NCBI GenBank assembly: GCA_023055425.1
Contig: JALGPY010000009.1
Location: forward strand, 54,436,616-54,500,615
Direction: 5' to 3'
Source: Linanthus parryae
Lineage: Eukaryota > Streptophyta > Magnoliopsida > Ericales > Polemoniaceae
DNA: 64,000 nt
Part shown: positions 11,101-22,015 of the stretch, piece after piece
How the letters are laid out: each line of letters begins with the position of its first letter
Numbering within the stretch: the first letter of the stretch is position 1
Made by a program: the position numbers and the translations under genes
The notes under the pieces: generated by a model
What the model was told of the DNA's origin: nothing
Databases searched by the model: none
The model's input: only the letters and a program-made list of their open reading frames with translations

Positions 11101-11748
11101 TTATTAACCATGAATCTGTTGTATTATGTATTTTTTTTTTCTTCAGCACATGAAACCAGCATAATAGTTATACTTTGATTGATGAGCAATACTACTAGTT
11201 TGGATCAATACATGAGGCTATAAACAAAATCAATATATTGATTTATTAATTTCGGAAAAGATAGTTTACTTGGGATTGTTGGCTTCATGAAAAGCTCACC
11301 AAAGACTGTAAGTTTCATGTACACATGGATCCAGAGAATTTGCTTTGACATTCGAGTAATATTTAAGGGAAAAAAGGGAATCTCAATAGTACCTTACTGC
11401 CGATGGCTTGATAAACTATCACCATCGATTTTCCTTTTCTTTGGCCGGTCTCAAAGTCATCGGCAAAAACAAAGTCACTTGTCTCTCTGTGATAAAAACC
11501 TTATATTCACTACCGAGCACTATCGTGCTGATAACGTGTTGTGAATCAAGAGAAGACGAGAGAGACGAGAAACTAAAGAGAGACAAGATGTAAAGAGAAT
11601 AGTGTAGAGAGATGTATTATTCTCCAACCCTAAGCCTCCTTATATAGGCATTAGGTGGGCTTGTGGACTGGACCAGAATATAATAATACAAAATACACCC
11701 AACTATGTGGTGGATATTCACATTAGTCCAATTACATATTTCATATCA
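8146..11748 (-). mobile_element. Non-autonomous Ty1/copia-like LTR element (212-bp LTRs, no pol)
   Basis: Two direct repeats of exactly 212 bases, 8,146-8,357 and 11,537-11,748, differ at four positions by eye and are TG...CA bounded. The flanks GCGAG (8,141-8,145) and GTGAG (11,749-11,753) look like a 5-bp target duplication with one change. Orientation is minus: a purine tract (AAGGGGGAG in that sense) abuts the left LTR, and next to it lies the conserved plant copia 3'-UTR motif (AAGGTTTTAACGAGGC in sense), present twice (about 8,385-8,452 and 8,522-8,588). The primer site would be at 11,519-11,536, reading CGTTATCAGCACG in sense, not the usual initiator-Met TGGTATCAGAGC. The 3.2-kb interior has no minus-strand frame of 60 codons or more, so movement would need proteins in trans. 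Confidence 0.85.
8703..10950 (-). repeat. Array of short hairpins with five-base loops inside the copia-like element
   Basis: More than 25 short inverted repeats are packed here. Many share the + strand loop TTCAG or TTCTG, with different but self-complementary arms: ATTTGC/GCAAAT at 8,748-8,764, TTGATGC/GCATCAA at 9,700-9,718, ACATC/GATGT at 10,023-10,037, CATAAC/GTTATG at 10,199-10,215, ACCTC/GAGGT at 10,411-10,425, CGTAAC/GTTACG at 10,684-10,700, CGCAAC/GTTGCG at 10,795-10,811. Others are loopless palindromes (8,797-8,810; 8,814-8,825; 8,826-8,839) or longer stems (GCTCACGTCATG at 9,625-9,636 with its complement at 9,659-9,670). In the element's sense the common core is C-CTGAA-G or C-CAGAA-G. 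Function unknown. Confidence 0.8.
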
Positions 11749-11753
11749 GTGAG

Positions 11754-12258
11754 CAATACATGAAAATGAAAGAACAATCAGTGGATTCAATTAAAAAGAG
11801 ACAGAGCAATAGGAAATCTAGCAATCACAGGAATTCAATCAAGAAGAGATTCAGCAATCCAAGTAGATTTGCGTACGGAAGTCAAAGGAAAGATTATTGC
11901 TCAATTAATAATATTATTATCTCCAACTTTTCATTCATTTCCGTTCATATTCAAACATGTTCAGTGAATGTACAAAGGATAACTCTATATAAACATGGTT
12001 TGATTTTGCTCTCTTATATATAGTTGAGAGAAGCCACTTTCCATTTTTCATTCTTTACCAGAGACATACAACATCCTAATGGTAATTTCTCATTACAGTT
12101 TATTCAATGGAAACCTCTACCTCTATCAATGTTATGACCCTGACACCATGACACTGGCACAAGTAATAACCATGGTGTTTGTTAAGCTTGCTCCAGATTA
12201 TTACTTATTTTGGGGAGAGCAGACTCTTCCAATATATACACACATAGAAACTCTATCA
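11754..12258. other. AT-rich intergenic stretch, nothing recognised
   Basis: Short open frames occur but none resembles a known protein, and no terminal repeats were found. Confidence 0.4.
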
Positions 12259-12590
12259 TGAATGTGTAGGAATTCATGGGGTTCAATCTCAAAACCAATT
12301 GGCAATGAGGGGAGTAGCCCTCAACACTTATTAACCCTCTGTATTTTTCTTGAATGCCTGATGTGGGACTTCTCAACATGCCCCATCACGTGTGGTATTC
12401 TTTGGCCAACACGTGGATCTTTTTGCCTGGGGTGGCGGTGCGCATGTGGGTTGTTAAACCATTCACGTGTGTGTGAGCCTACTGATACCATGAAAACATG
12501 AAAGAATTCAAGGGGTTTCATCTCAAAATCAATTAGCAACGCTTATTAATTCTTTGTGTTTTTCTTGAATCCCCGTGGGACTTCTCAACA
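12259..12590 (-). mobile_element. TRIM: terminal-repeat retrotransposon in miniature
   Basis: Two direct repeats of about 100-120 bases (12,259-12,378 and 12,491-12,590) start TGTTGAGAAGTCCCAC in minus sense and end in CA. They flank only about 112 bases. Directly after the minus-sense 5' repeat is TGGTATCAGTAGG (about 12,478-12,490), matching the initiator-Met primer site, and before the 3' repeat is a short purine tract (GATGGGGCA). Tiny LTRs, PBS, PPT and no coding capacity define a TRIM. I did not find a clear target duplication. A near-copy of the left flank (CTATCATGAATG) occurs again at about 12,656-12,667. Confidence 0.65.
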
Positions 12591-12739
12591 GAATATATAC
12601 CATTAAAACATAATTTGCCCAACAGATGGTTATATACAATTATACATACAGAAAATCTATCATGAATGCATACCATGAAAATAGATTTTGCAAAATAGAT
12701 GTTTAAATCTCACTAACCTCACTTGTTTTTGTAATCTAT

Positions 12740-13010
12740 TTCCTAAGGACGATCCATATTTTTTCATAGGGAAACTATGGAACTCGTCACACATTGCTCT
12801 ATAGGTTTACGTCGAATCTATCTCTTCAAGTTATGCTTTAAATATTTTCTAAGAACTATTATCACCGGGCAACTCCAGTCGTTTATCCATACCCTTTTGC
12901 ATATTTGGAAAGCTCGAAATAATAACATTTATCAACTATCAGAAGTCGATCATTCAGTGATTAAATGGCACGCCGAAGATGGAGGCTGTCGTCACCAGGT
13001 TTGTTGAAAA
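12740..13010 (+). pseudogene. LINE ORF2 relic (zf-RVT to RNase H linker)
   Basis: One frame contains a HIWKARNNNIY motif, the conserved W-x-I-W-K-x-R-N segment that follows the zf-RVT region in plant LINE ORF2 proteins. Sequence before and after is degraded. Confidence 0.45.
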
Positions 13011-13625
13011 CATCAGTCTCCACAAAACCAGAGGCACAACATCTTTAAAATTAGCACTATAAAGAATCCGTGCATACATCTATATACTAAGGCAGCTAGG
13101 CCTTTTACTGTTCCGTCTGTAATGTTGTTTCATCCACAACCGTTGGATTTGGAAGAGATCTACCGCTAAGAGTTGATAAGAGATCTGATCAAAAGAGAAT
13201 CTTTTACTGACTCTCCGACCTCTTTGTTTCTCTCAAAATAGACACGTGTTTCACTTAAAGAATCATGTGTAGGGTCATCACTAACTACTGAAGCCGTGGA
13301 GCTTCAACCACAACCTCAAACAAACCATGTCAAACACACATGCCAGATAACTTCCATCTATATTACAACTTTAATAATGATGTCCCAGGTAAAATAAATA
13401 AATTAAAAGCATATTTTTAATTTTTTTGAAAAATCAACATACACTATAACAGTATGATAAATCGGCGAACTCTTTTCGTTTTAGTGTTGTGAGATTGGTT
13501 TTTTTTCAAAACAGTGAAGCTAGGTAGTTTGTTAGCTACCATCATATATATTTTGAAAGGAATGATAATAGTCCCAACAGGACGAGTTATTTTTTATAGT
13601 TTACAGGAATAATTCAAAAGGTATT
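13011..13625. other. No gene recognised
   Basis: An AT-rich stretch without a supported frame. A Helitron-like 5' terminus was considered near 13,083 and not accepted. Confidence 0.35.
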
Positions 13626-14656
13626 GAAAAAAAAGATGCGACCCATAAATATTAGGAAATGAAAATATGGCCCCATCAATATAAATACACACCCTAATTT
13701 TTACACTGGCACTATCGAATTCCGACCCTCATGCAGCCGCCTGAATGTTTGAAGTCAGATTGGATTTCAGGACACCCCATCTCAGACCCAAAACCCTCAT
13801 TCCATCACCTCTGACCTCGCCTGCAAAGACCCAGTTTTTTGTTTGCCTACAACAGAAGCGTAATTAGGAGGAGACAGAAGTTCAATAACTTGGGCTGTTC
13901 CTGGTTTCAGTCAGTTCTTGAGGCAATCACACAGTTTCAGCGCATACATATAAGTAAATTTGCAATTGGGTTTGGTCCAATTTTAGCCAAGTTCAATTGG
14001 GTTTCTTGATAATGATCCTGATAGTGATATTCCTGTAGATGATGTGAATTTACTCAAAAATAGACCACTCTTTAATAGGGTTCTTGTTGCTTCCAATATA
14101 ATATTGCACAAGTAGTGTTTGTTGAATTGCCTGTTCAAGATGCTTTCCCTGGTGATGTAATTCTAGCCGTTGATTTGATGCGATTCAATCGACAACGACT
14201 GGGGAATTTGGTTGTTGAAGTCATTAATGCTTTGCTTGGAAGCATAATGTTTGCTAGGAATACGTGATGCTAGTAGAAAGTTACAAACTGAACTCACAAT
14301 CAGTCGAATAAACATGCTTTTCATTAGTTTCCTTTTCCTTTATTTTTTTTTTTCTCACGAAATCCATGGTTCCAAGCATATCCTAAGAGACATTGGAATT
14401 GGAGTTTCACCAGATGACAACGAGGACGGTACTTGACGAATTGGGAGTTCAGCTATCACCAAATGTTAAGTAGGAAAAAATTAGAGCTTTAAAATTTAAG
14501 AGATAGACCAAGGGTGGGCTCCAGATCCTTGGTGGCTCTCACTGACTCTGCCATTGGCTTCTTGAACTGATTTTTTGGTAATCTCAAAGGCTCTGATTGA
14601 TGATATTTTTCTGAACCAATTGGCAGCTTATGGTATGTGTTTATTATAGTTGCCGA
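13626..14656 (+). pseudogene. Relic copy R1 of an unrecognised spliced gene (paired with R2)
   Basis: This segment aligns with 27,692-29,187. Both begin with AAAAAAGATGCGACC, pass a TATAAATAC box, a leader, an intron-like section and a short coding-like exon. In R1 that exon (about 13,990-14,250) has stops and a small insertion relative to R2. The product is not recognised. R1 lacks the LINE insertion found in R2 and so preserves the pre-insertion target site at 13,662-13,676. Its right end is cut by the Athila-like element. Confidence 0.5.
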
Positions 14657-16415
14657 AATAAGAAGAAAATGCACATTGGGATGTTTTTGAGCCTTAAAGT
14701 ACAATCCTGTCATTTCTTAATGGTTTTGAGTATGATTTTGATAATTTATCACATTTGATCTTCGCGGTAGTGTTCGTGTTGTTGTTTGACGGGAATTACG
14801 CATGCGGGAATCAAGTGGAGAGAAGAAACGAGCTTCGGAATAGAAGAAAAATGCAGATTTGGCGCATTTTGGATGTTTTCGCCAAATTTGGGCAATAATT
14901 GAGAAAAACGAGAAAATGGTCCGGAAACGGAGATTTCTCTACATGGGCGAATTCTACGTCGCAAAAGGAATCCAAAGGTGCAAAAATATCATTCATCGGA
15001 GTTCGGGATCAAAATTCGGGTTCTTATTTGCTTTTCAAAAAGCTTAGTTGCCTTTCCAGGATGTTTTAGAGCAAATTAAGGTTGTTTTGAGGATATTTTG
15101 CATTCTAAAATGAAGATGGAGGTGAGACCGGTGGAAATTGAAAGTAGACTCGAAGAGCTTTATAACGGCGGGTCACGGAGCTAAACCGGAAGTCGGACGA
15201 GAAAGTTATGGCACGGAGAAAGTTGGAGAAGAAAAGCTGAAGATTTTGGCTAAGGAAACAAGTCACACGACTTGTTGAAACAAGTCACAGGACTTGTTGG
15301 ACAAGAGCAGGTTGCTGGAAGTCTGCCAACAAGTCGCAGGACTTGTTGACAGTAAGTCACAGGACTTGTTAGATGCAGCAGAATTTACTAAGTGTTGGGA
15401 ACAAGTCACAGGACTTGTTGAAACAAGTCACAGGACTTGTTCGTAGGCAGCAGTTTTTTGGAAACAATTTGGGGTTATTTTGTAATTACTCGTAACTTGT
15501 TCTAAACTCTTTGGGAACGTATTAGAGAGAGTTAGGGCTGGTTTTATCGGTATTCGAAGGTTGGAGAACGTGCTTGGAACTAGGAGAGCTTGCTTGGAGC
15601 TTTTGGATCATTCGTTTGGCTTCTCAAACTCTGTTTCTTCTCTAGTTTTGCTATTTTGATCATGAAACTTTGTATTGTGATCATGTTTTGGAGTAGCTAA
15701 ACACTTTTCTCAGGGTATCTCGTAGGGAGCTAGGGTTTGATCACGATATTTGTGATTTATGGATTTGATTTCATGCTTTTGGCTTAATTGATGAACTTTT
15801 TATCTAGCTATGTGTATTTTATGTGTTTAATCCAGCTTTGTTATCAATAGACGTATTGATATGATAGAGCTAGGTTATGAATGTTAGAGACATCGATATT
15901 CATTGCCCGGAAAATTGAAATACACACTAGCCGTATCTAGGGTTGAGAAATCTTGCTAGTTAGCTAGAACAAAGAGTAGACGAATTCTCGTAATGCGTGT
16001 TTAAACTCAATTAGGCTAGAGAAATCAGTTTTTAATAGTTTAATCATAGGAGTTGGTTGAGACATTTTCAACGTAATTGTGCTCGTTTAGCTAGATAAAT
16101 GTTAATCGTGTTAAAAAAACATAAATCCAATATCGTGTGAAATACCTAGTGACCCGTGGAGATATCCTGACTTTTCCAAACTTTGAGAAATTTTATAATC
16201 GTTCATCTTTATTAATCGTGAAGCAATTCAATTGATTAATTGAGACATTTGTTTTTAATTTTAGTAGGATCAATAGAACAAAACAACTGCGCTTTGCCCA
16301 CACAAAAAACAAATTTAATAGCTAATTTACACGAAGTCTCTTGGGTTCGACAACCCGGATTTCCGGAATATTATCACTACACCGACAACTGTGCACTTGC
16401 AGTTGGAGCGTGTCA
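14657..16415 (+). repeat. 5' LTR of the Athila-like element (5'-truncated)
   Basis: It matches 20,257-22,015 base for base apart from about 11 substitutions, and ends in TGTCA at 16,411-16,415. It contains the palindromic repeat cluster at 15,257-15,441. The promoter end of the LTR is missing. Confidence 0.85.
15257..15441. repeat. Six palindromic units in the LTR
   Basis: Five units carry perfect eight-base arms AACAAGTC and GACTTGTT around four bases (ACAC, ACAG or GCAG): 15,257-15,276, 15,279-15,298, 15,328-15,347, 15,400-15,419 and 15,422-15,441. A sixth at 15,353-15,368 has shorter arms. Spacing is irregular. All six recur at +5,600 in the 3' LTR. Confidence 0.9.
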
Positions 16416-16421
16416 AGTTTT

Positions 16422-16438
16422 TGGCGCCGTTGCCGGGG
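16422..16438 (+). promoter_or_regulatory. Primer binding site, tRNA-Asp type
   Basis: TGGCGCCGTTGCCGGGG is complementary to the 3' end of plant tRNA-Asp (…CCCCGGCAACGGCGCCA). It begins six bases after the 5' LTR and primes minus-strand DNA synthesis. This primer choice is characteristic of Athila-type elements. Confidence 0.85.
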
Positions 16439-16556
16439 ACTTCGGTTGAATTAGTTAGAATTATTAACTTTAGGAAATTTTATTTTTGCTTTTGTTTATT
16501 TATTTGTTGATCTCACCTGCTTCCTAGCGAATTATTGTGCAGATATCTTGGTGATC

Positions 16557-17489
16557 ATGTGGGGGCAGAATTACTATGGGCATTCTCCAGTCGACCAACC
16601 GTACTACTCCTATGGAGATATGTACACCCCTCCTCCTTGCAATCAAGAAGATGAGCATATTAAAGAAGTATTGAAGCTCATGATAGCTAGTATGGACAGA
16701 ATGGAAGAAGGGATTAATAGGATGGATGAAACTCTCCAGCTGAAGGGACAACACTTGGCAAAACTTTCGAGTGCATTGCCATATGCAGTTAATGACGATG
16801 GGCCAAGTAGCATCATTCCTGACTTAGTTGAGGAGTGTGAAGAGGAAGACGAAGAACCCCCAGAGGTCTATGTCTACAATGTTGTTCATCATGAAGAAAT
16901 AGATTCTCGGGCTGCTTCAGACTCAAATTCGGACTCAGATTGGGATGATATTGTGAAGCCTATACAACTTGTGCCTCGCATAATTCCGGAGTCATGGCAT
17001 GAATGGGAGAGTGTGGACATCGCAAGCTTATGGCCCATTTGCTTTAAGGAACAAAGCCATGAAGCTAAGAAATTATTGCATGGAGAGGTTCACATGGACA
17101 TGTATCAAGAAGTTCCACAGCCTAATCCATATCTCTTGGAGATTATAAAATTGGGAAAATCGCATGAGGAAGACCAAAGGCCCCAGTTTTATGCAATCCA
17201 TGATTTACCACCTGTGATTCCGAGACAAGAGCTAGGGAAGGAAGCAGGAAATGCAGAACTCAGAGTTGCAGCCGTTCCACTTGAGATACTAGATTCAAAT
17301 GGCCAATCTTCGACGGATGTAGTTTTGAAGAATTGGAAGAAGAAAAAGAAGAGGAAAGGTAAAACAAGGCATGTGGCGGCTAACAACTTTTCTTTCTTCT
17401 TGCCAATGAATTATGCATGCTTGCCTGAGAAGAGACAAAAAGAGAGACGATGGTGGAAGAAGAAAAAGTGGAGAGAAAAATCTCCTTAA
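16557..17489 (+). CDS. Gag-like ORF of the Athila-like element, no pol
   Basis: The frame is intact for 310 residues from an ATG at 16,557. The N-terminus is Tyr/Pro-rich (WGQNYYGHSPVDQPYYSYGD). Residues about 35-80 form a helix with regular hydrophobics (VLKLMIASMDRMEEGINRMD). An acidic stretch (EECEEEDEEPPE) and a Ser/Asp-rich segment (SDSNSDSDWDD) follow. The C-terminus is very basic (KKKKRKGK, later WWKKKKW), plausible for nucleic-acid binding. There is no CCHC zinc knuckle, which full gag proteins usually have. It lies where gag belongs, about 120 bases after the primer site. I infer a truncated gag derivative, since sequence similarity to known gag was not testable here. Confidence 0.65.
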   Translation: MWGQNYYGHSPVDQPYYSYGDMYTPPPCNQEDEHIKEVLKLMIASMDRMEEGINRMDETLQLKGQHLAKLSSALPYAVNDDGPSSIIPDLVEECEEEDEEPPEVYVYNVVHHEEIDSRAASDSNSDSDWDDIVKPIQLVPRIIPESWHEWESVDIASLWPICFKEQSHEAKKLLHGEVHMDMYQEVPQPNPYLLEIIKLGKSHEEDQRPQFYAIHDLPPVIPRQELGKEAGNAELRVAAVPLEILDSNGQSSTDVVLKNWKKKKKRKGKTRHVAANNFSFFLPMNYACLPEKRQKERRWWKKKKWREKSP

Positions 17490-20168
17490 ACAACTTTTGA
17501 GGTAACTGGGTCGGGTCGTCGACCTTAAATTACAAGGCGCTTGTTGGGAGGCAACCCAACCTATTTATTTTCTTTAGTGTAGTTGTGTTTTTAAATTCAG
17601 TTATTTTATTATGTTATTTTGGAGAGATGAGAGCGAGAGGGACTAATGGTGTTTTTCCAAGTGACATATTTGAGCAGATTATGGGAGAATCTACCCCGGT
17701 GTGCTATGGCACACATGACCTTCACAGGGACTTGCATTGACGAGTTGGGGATTCTTCAGACATGGATTTTAGTAGAGGAGGGCAGTCGACCCCGGTGTGC
17801 GAGTACACATTGACTGTATAGGAGCATGGTGGCACCACTACTTTGCTTGGGGACTGCTTGGCGTGATTTCGTCCCCACCCTTGAGGTGGTTGTGAGTATC
17901 TTTTTCTTTTGCTAAATTTTGTGTTTATTTTATATAAGTATGTCAAGCTTCATCTCATCTACTGGCCAACACATTGATTGCTGAGTCTTCATGCATACTC
18001 TCTGAATTCGTTGAGGACAACGAAGCATTCAGTGTGGGGGTGGTTTAACTGTCTACTAACCAATATGTCTTGCATAGCCAGTTACATGTAGGGTGTTTAG
18101 ACTGTATTGTGAGTTAGTGTTGTGGTTTATGTTATGTTTTTACTTATATTGTCGTATCGTGTAGTGTAGTTTACATATTGTCTGCACTTTTCAATAATTG
18201 AGTCTACCCACCAAACAAAGTTACTGTGTTGTGTCAAATTTTTTTGAGTCAAAGCCTTGCATATAGAGTTAGGATATTATGAAAAATACAAAAAAAATTG
18301 AAAAAAGAGAAAATTCATAAAAATGCAAAATTGAAAAATTTGATAAAAGGCAATTGAGATAAGCATAGACTTGGTTGATTTAGTGCGATGTGAAAACTTT
18401 AGGCATAGGGTGTGAATTTTGACCGAGAATGACATTTTTAGTTTCCCCTAGTAAGTATAGAGAGAATCTTGTTACGCGAATGCCTACCTATTTTCAAACT
18501 AAATAAAATTTTCAAAGCTAAAGTGTGTGTTGTTTTCTCTACAAGGGTTGAGCTTGGTGTTTGCTAAACAAGCCGAATGTTCATGTTGTCTGTCTTAGGT
18601 AGTTGCCAGCCCGCCTCGTAGTGGCACACAGAACAGCTGTGCGAGGATGTGTATTAGAGCACTCACTGCTTTTTAGATCTCACCTTGTAGGACCACTAGT
18701 AAACACTAATTGATCCTTGGATTCATTGTTAGCCTATATGACCTAGGGAGACGATTCTTGGCCTTCATCATATATCGTTTACAATTACCTTTCTAGAGCG
18801 TCACGAGGGAGCAGTAGTTGAGGGGGTTCGTTGAGGGAGTGCTTCATTACAGATTTTTTTGAGTTCTGCAGATCGCATATTCTTCATTTGATTTCTTCGA
18901 GGGGAGGCGAGGGTGAGTGAGTTGGCTTGCACACTAAGGTGTGGCGGTGTTCCATGTCATTACACCATGGACACAGTAGTGGAGAGCCTAAGTGTGTGAC
19001 GTCTAATCCGCACAAAAATGGGGTTGGTTGTTCTTGATTGATGGAACGTGCTAGGTACTGGATTTCTATCATCTTGGTGTAGGAGGTTCGGTTGGATTAT
19101 GCACGTGACATATATCTTATTTGACTACTTGAGAGAGGGATATGGCTGCAATCTAGTGTGGGGGTGTCGACATTTGACTACGGACATAGAGATTGTGCAT
19201 TGACGACTCCACCCCCATACACGCTTTGACTTTGATGGTTTGTGGCATCATGTTTCATGGAGTTAGGGTAGATGTATTATTATTGTGATATACATTCATG
19301 GATTTGTTTATTTCATTTCCCTGACATTATTATACTGCTTGATTCTTGAAGGAGGACCACTTATATTTATTTGATTGTATTGAGGTTTGATTGAGAGAAA
19401 GAAAGAAAAAAAAAAGAAAAAAAAAAGAAGAAACGAAAAAAGAGAGAGAAAAAAAAGGAGAGGAATAAAGAAATACGGTTGTGCTTATTGGAAAACGAGT
19501 GGTGAAAGTTCCTATTTCCAGATTGAAGATTGATTGAGTTTTCGCGCAGTATTCGCTTTGATGGCCACCGGATTGACATGGTACCGAGGTTTGAGGGGAT
19601 TGAGGGCCGGAGTCGGTGAGATTCGGGTTGTGGATTCCTATCATCAAGGTGAGGGTGTGTGAGATATGGGGTTTGGTGAGCTTATGTGACGCTTTAGAAT
19701 TTTTTGCTTCATACAAGTTATATTTGTTTGTCCTTAAGCCTCATCATATTTGACCATTAGCGGAACAGGAGCTCGGACTGTGAATGTGGCTTGGCCTTGG
19801 TTAGCCTCTTATTTTTATCAGCACACATGAAGAGGTAGGTTGTTCTTTATAGTAAAGTTAAGCTTTCTATACTAACTATGGGGAATTACTTGTCGAGTTT
19901 AGTTGCGATTCACACCTCTTGCCTAACTTTTTTATCATCCATGAGCACCAGTCTATGTTATTGAAATTGCCTGATCTCTCAAAAAGAAAGAATTTAAAAT
20001 CTTTTATGTATTTTAAGATCGAGTCTAGATTTTCATTTGCATCATCTTGCTGCATTAGTAGAGTCGTGAGTCATGTTAGAGTCGTTTGAGTCTTGTTGGC
20101 TAGTAGACAGTTAGATGCAGTAGCTGAGACTTTGCTCGGGACGCGCAAATGGCAAGTGTGGGGGTATT
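17490..20168 (+). other. Non-coding 3' interior of the Athila-like element
   Basis: No long frame occurs. After the 17,518-17,575 motif come stretches with GTGTGGGGGT (18,030, 19,160), an A/G-rich run at 19,390-19,465, and the sequence GTGTGGGGGTATT just before the 3' LTR, the likely polypurine tract. Autonomous relatives carry pol and sometimes an envelope-like ORF here; neither is present. Confidence 0.6.
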
Positions 20169-22015
20169 TGATAACTCCTTAATAAGAGTTATCTTATATA
20201 CACTTTATATTGTTATTTGTGTGCGTTTCGGTGCAAAGTGCCGGGATTTGAGCCAAAATAAGAAGAAAATGCACATTGGGATGTTTTTGAGCCTTAAAGT
20301 ACAATCCTGGCATTTCTTAATGGTTTTGAGTATGATTTTGATAATTTATCACATTTGATCTTCGCGGTAGTGTTCGTGTTGTTGTTTGACGGGAATTACG
20401 CATGCGGGAATCAAGTGGAGAGAAGAAACGAGCTTCGGAATAGAAGAAAAATGCAGATTTGGCGCATTTTGGATGTTTTCGCCAAATTTGGGCAATAATT
20501 GAGAAAAACGAGAAAATGGTCCGGAAACGGAGATTTCTCTACATGGGCGAATTCTACGTCGCAAAAGGAATCCAAAGGTGCAAAAATATCATTCATCGGA
20601 GTTCGGGATCAAAATCCGGGTTCTTATTTGCTTTTCAAAAAGCTTAGTTGCCTTTCCAGGATGTTTTAGAGCAAATTAAGGTTGTTTTGAGGATATTTTG
20701 CATTCTAAAATGAAGATGGAGGTGAGACCGGTGGCAATTGAAAGTAGACTCGAAGAGCTTTATAACGGCGGGTCACGGAGCTAAACCGGAAGTCGGACGA
20801 GAAAGTTATGGCACGGAGAAAGTTGGAGAAGAAAAGCTGAAGATTTTGGCTAAGGAAACAAGTCACACGACTTGTTGAAACAAGTCACAGGACTTGTTGG
20901 ACAAGAGCAGGTTGCTGGAAGTCTGCCAACAAGTCGCAGGACTTGTTGACAGTAAGTCACAGGACTTGTTAGATGCAGCAGAATTTACTAAGTGTTGGGA
21001 ACAAGTCACAGGACTTGTTGAAACAAGTCACAGGACTTGTTCGTAGGCAGCAGTTTTTTGGAAACAATTTGGGGTTATTTTGTAATTACTCGTAACTTGT
21101 TCTAAACTCTTTGGGAACGTATTAGAGAGAGTTAGGGCTGGTTTTATCGGTATTCGAAGGTTGGAGAACGTGCTTGGAACTAGGAGAGCTTGCTTGGAGC
21201 TTTTGGATCATTCGTTTGGCTTCTCAAACTCTGTTTCTTCTCTAGTTTTGCTATTTTGATCATGAAACTTTGTATTGTGATCATGTTTTGGAGTAGCTAA
21301 ACACTTTTCTCAGGGTATCTCGTAGGGAGCAAGGGTTTGATCACGATATTTGTGATTTATGGATTTGATTTCATGCTTTTGGCTTAATTGATGAACTTTT
21401 TATCTAGCTATGTGTATTTTATGTGTTTAATCCAGCTTTGTTATCAATAGACGTATTGATATGATAGAGCTAGGTTATGAATGTTAGAGACATCGATATT
21501 CTTTGCCCGGAAAATTGAAATACACACTAGCCGTATCTAGGGTTGAGAAATCTTGCTAGTTAGCTAGAACAAAGAGTAGACGAATTCTCGTAATGCGTGT
21601 TTAAACTCAATTAGGCTAGAGAAATCAGTTTTTAATAGTTTAATCATAGGAGTTGGTTGAGACATCTTCAACGTAATTGTGCTCGTTTAGCTAGATAAAT
21701 GTTAATCGTGTTAACAAAACATAAATCCAATATCGTGTGAAATACCTAGTGACCCGTAGAGATATCCTGACTTTTCCAAACTTTGAGAAATTTTATAATC
21801 ATTCATCTTTATTAATCGTGAAGCAATTCAATTGATTAATTGAGACATTTGTTTTTAATTTTAGTAGGATCAATAGAACAAAACAACTGCGCTTTGCCCA
21901 CACAAAGAACAAATTTAATAGCTAATTTACACGAAGTCTCTTGGGTTCGACAACCCGGATTCCCGGAATATTATCACTACACCGACAACTGTGCACTTGC
22001 AGTTGGAGCGTGTCA
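20169..22015 (+). repeat. 3' LTR of the Athila-like element (complete)
   Basis: TGATAACTCC to TGTCA, preceded by the purine-rich tract ending at 20,168. It includes the palindrome cluster at 20,857-21,041. The right flank is LINE ORF1 sequence read on the minus strand. Confidence 0.85.

Larger units (their letters stand above)
14657..22015 (+). mobile_element. Non-autonomous Athila-like Ty3/gypsy element, nearly complete
   Basis: The 3' LTR (20,169-22,015, 1,847 bases, TGATAACTCC...TGTCA) and the 5' LTR (14,657-16,415) align at a constant offset of 5,600 with no indel and about 11 substitutions. The 5' LTR lacks its first 88 or so bases. A tRNA-Asp primer site follows the 5' LTR, as in Athila-type elements. 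The interior encodes one gag-type ORF and then the motif around 17,518-17,575 (AAGGCGCTTGTTGGGAGGC) that commonly follows gag in these elements. No protease, reverse transcriptase, RNase H or integrase was found in the 3.75-kb interior. It is inserted in a LINE ORF1 on the right. The left target duplication was lost with the LTR end. Confidence 0.85.

Noticed and set aside
13083..13110. Possible Helitron 5' end (TCTATATACTAAGG)
   Set aside because: Only the terminus resembles one; no CTRR end with a preceding hairpin was found in the following kilobase.
19330..19716. A 128-codon minus-strand frame with Phe/Ser runs
   Set aside because: It is the complement of the A/G-rich tract near the end of the Athila-like element and is low complexity.
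16415..22015. Full autonomous retrotransposon
   Set aside because: No reverse transcriptase, integrase or RNase H motif occurs between the LTRs; the interior is too short and frameless after 17,489.
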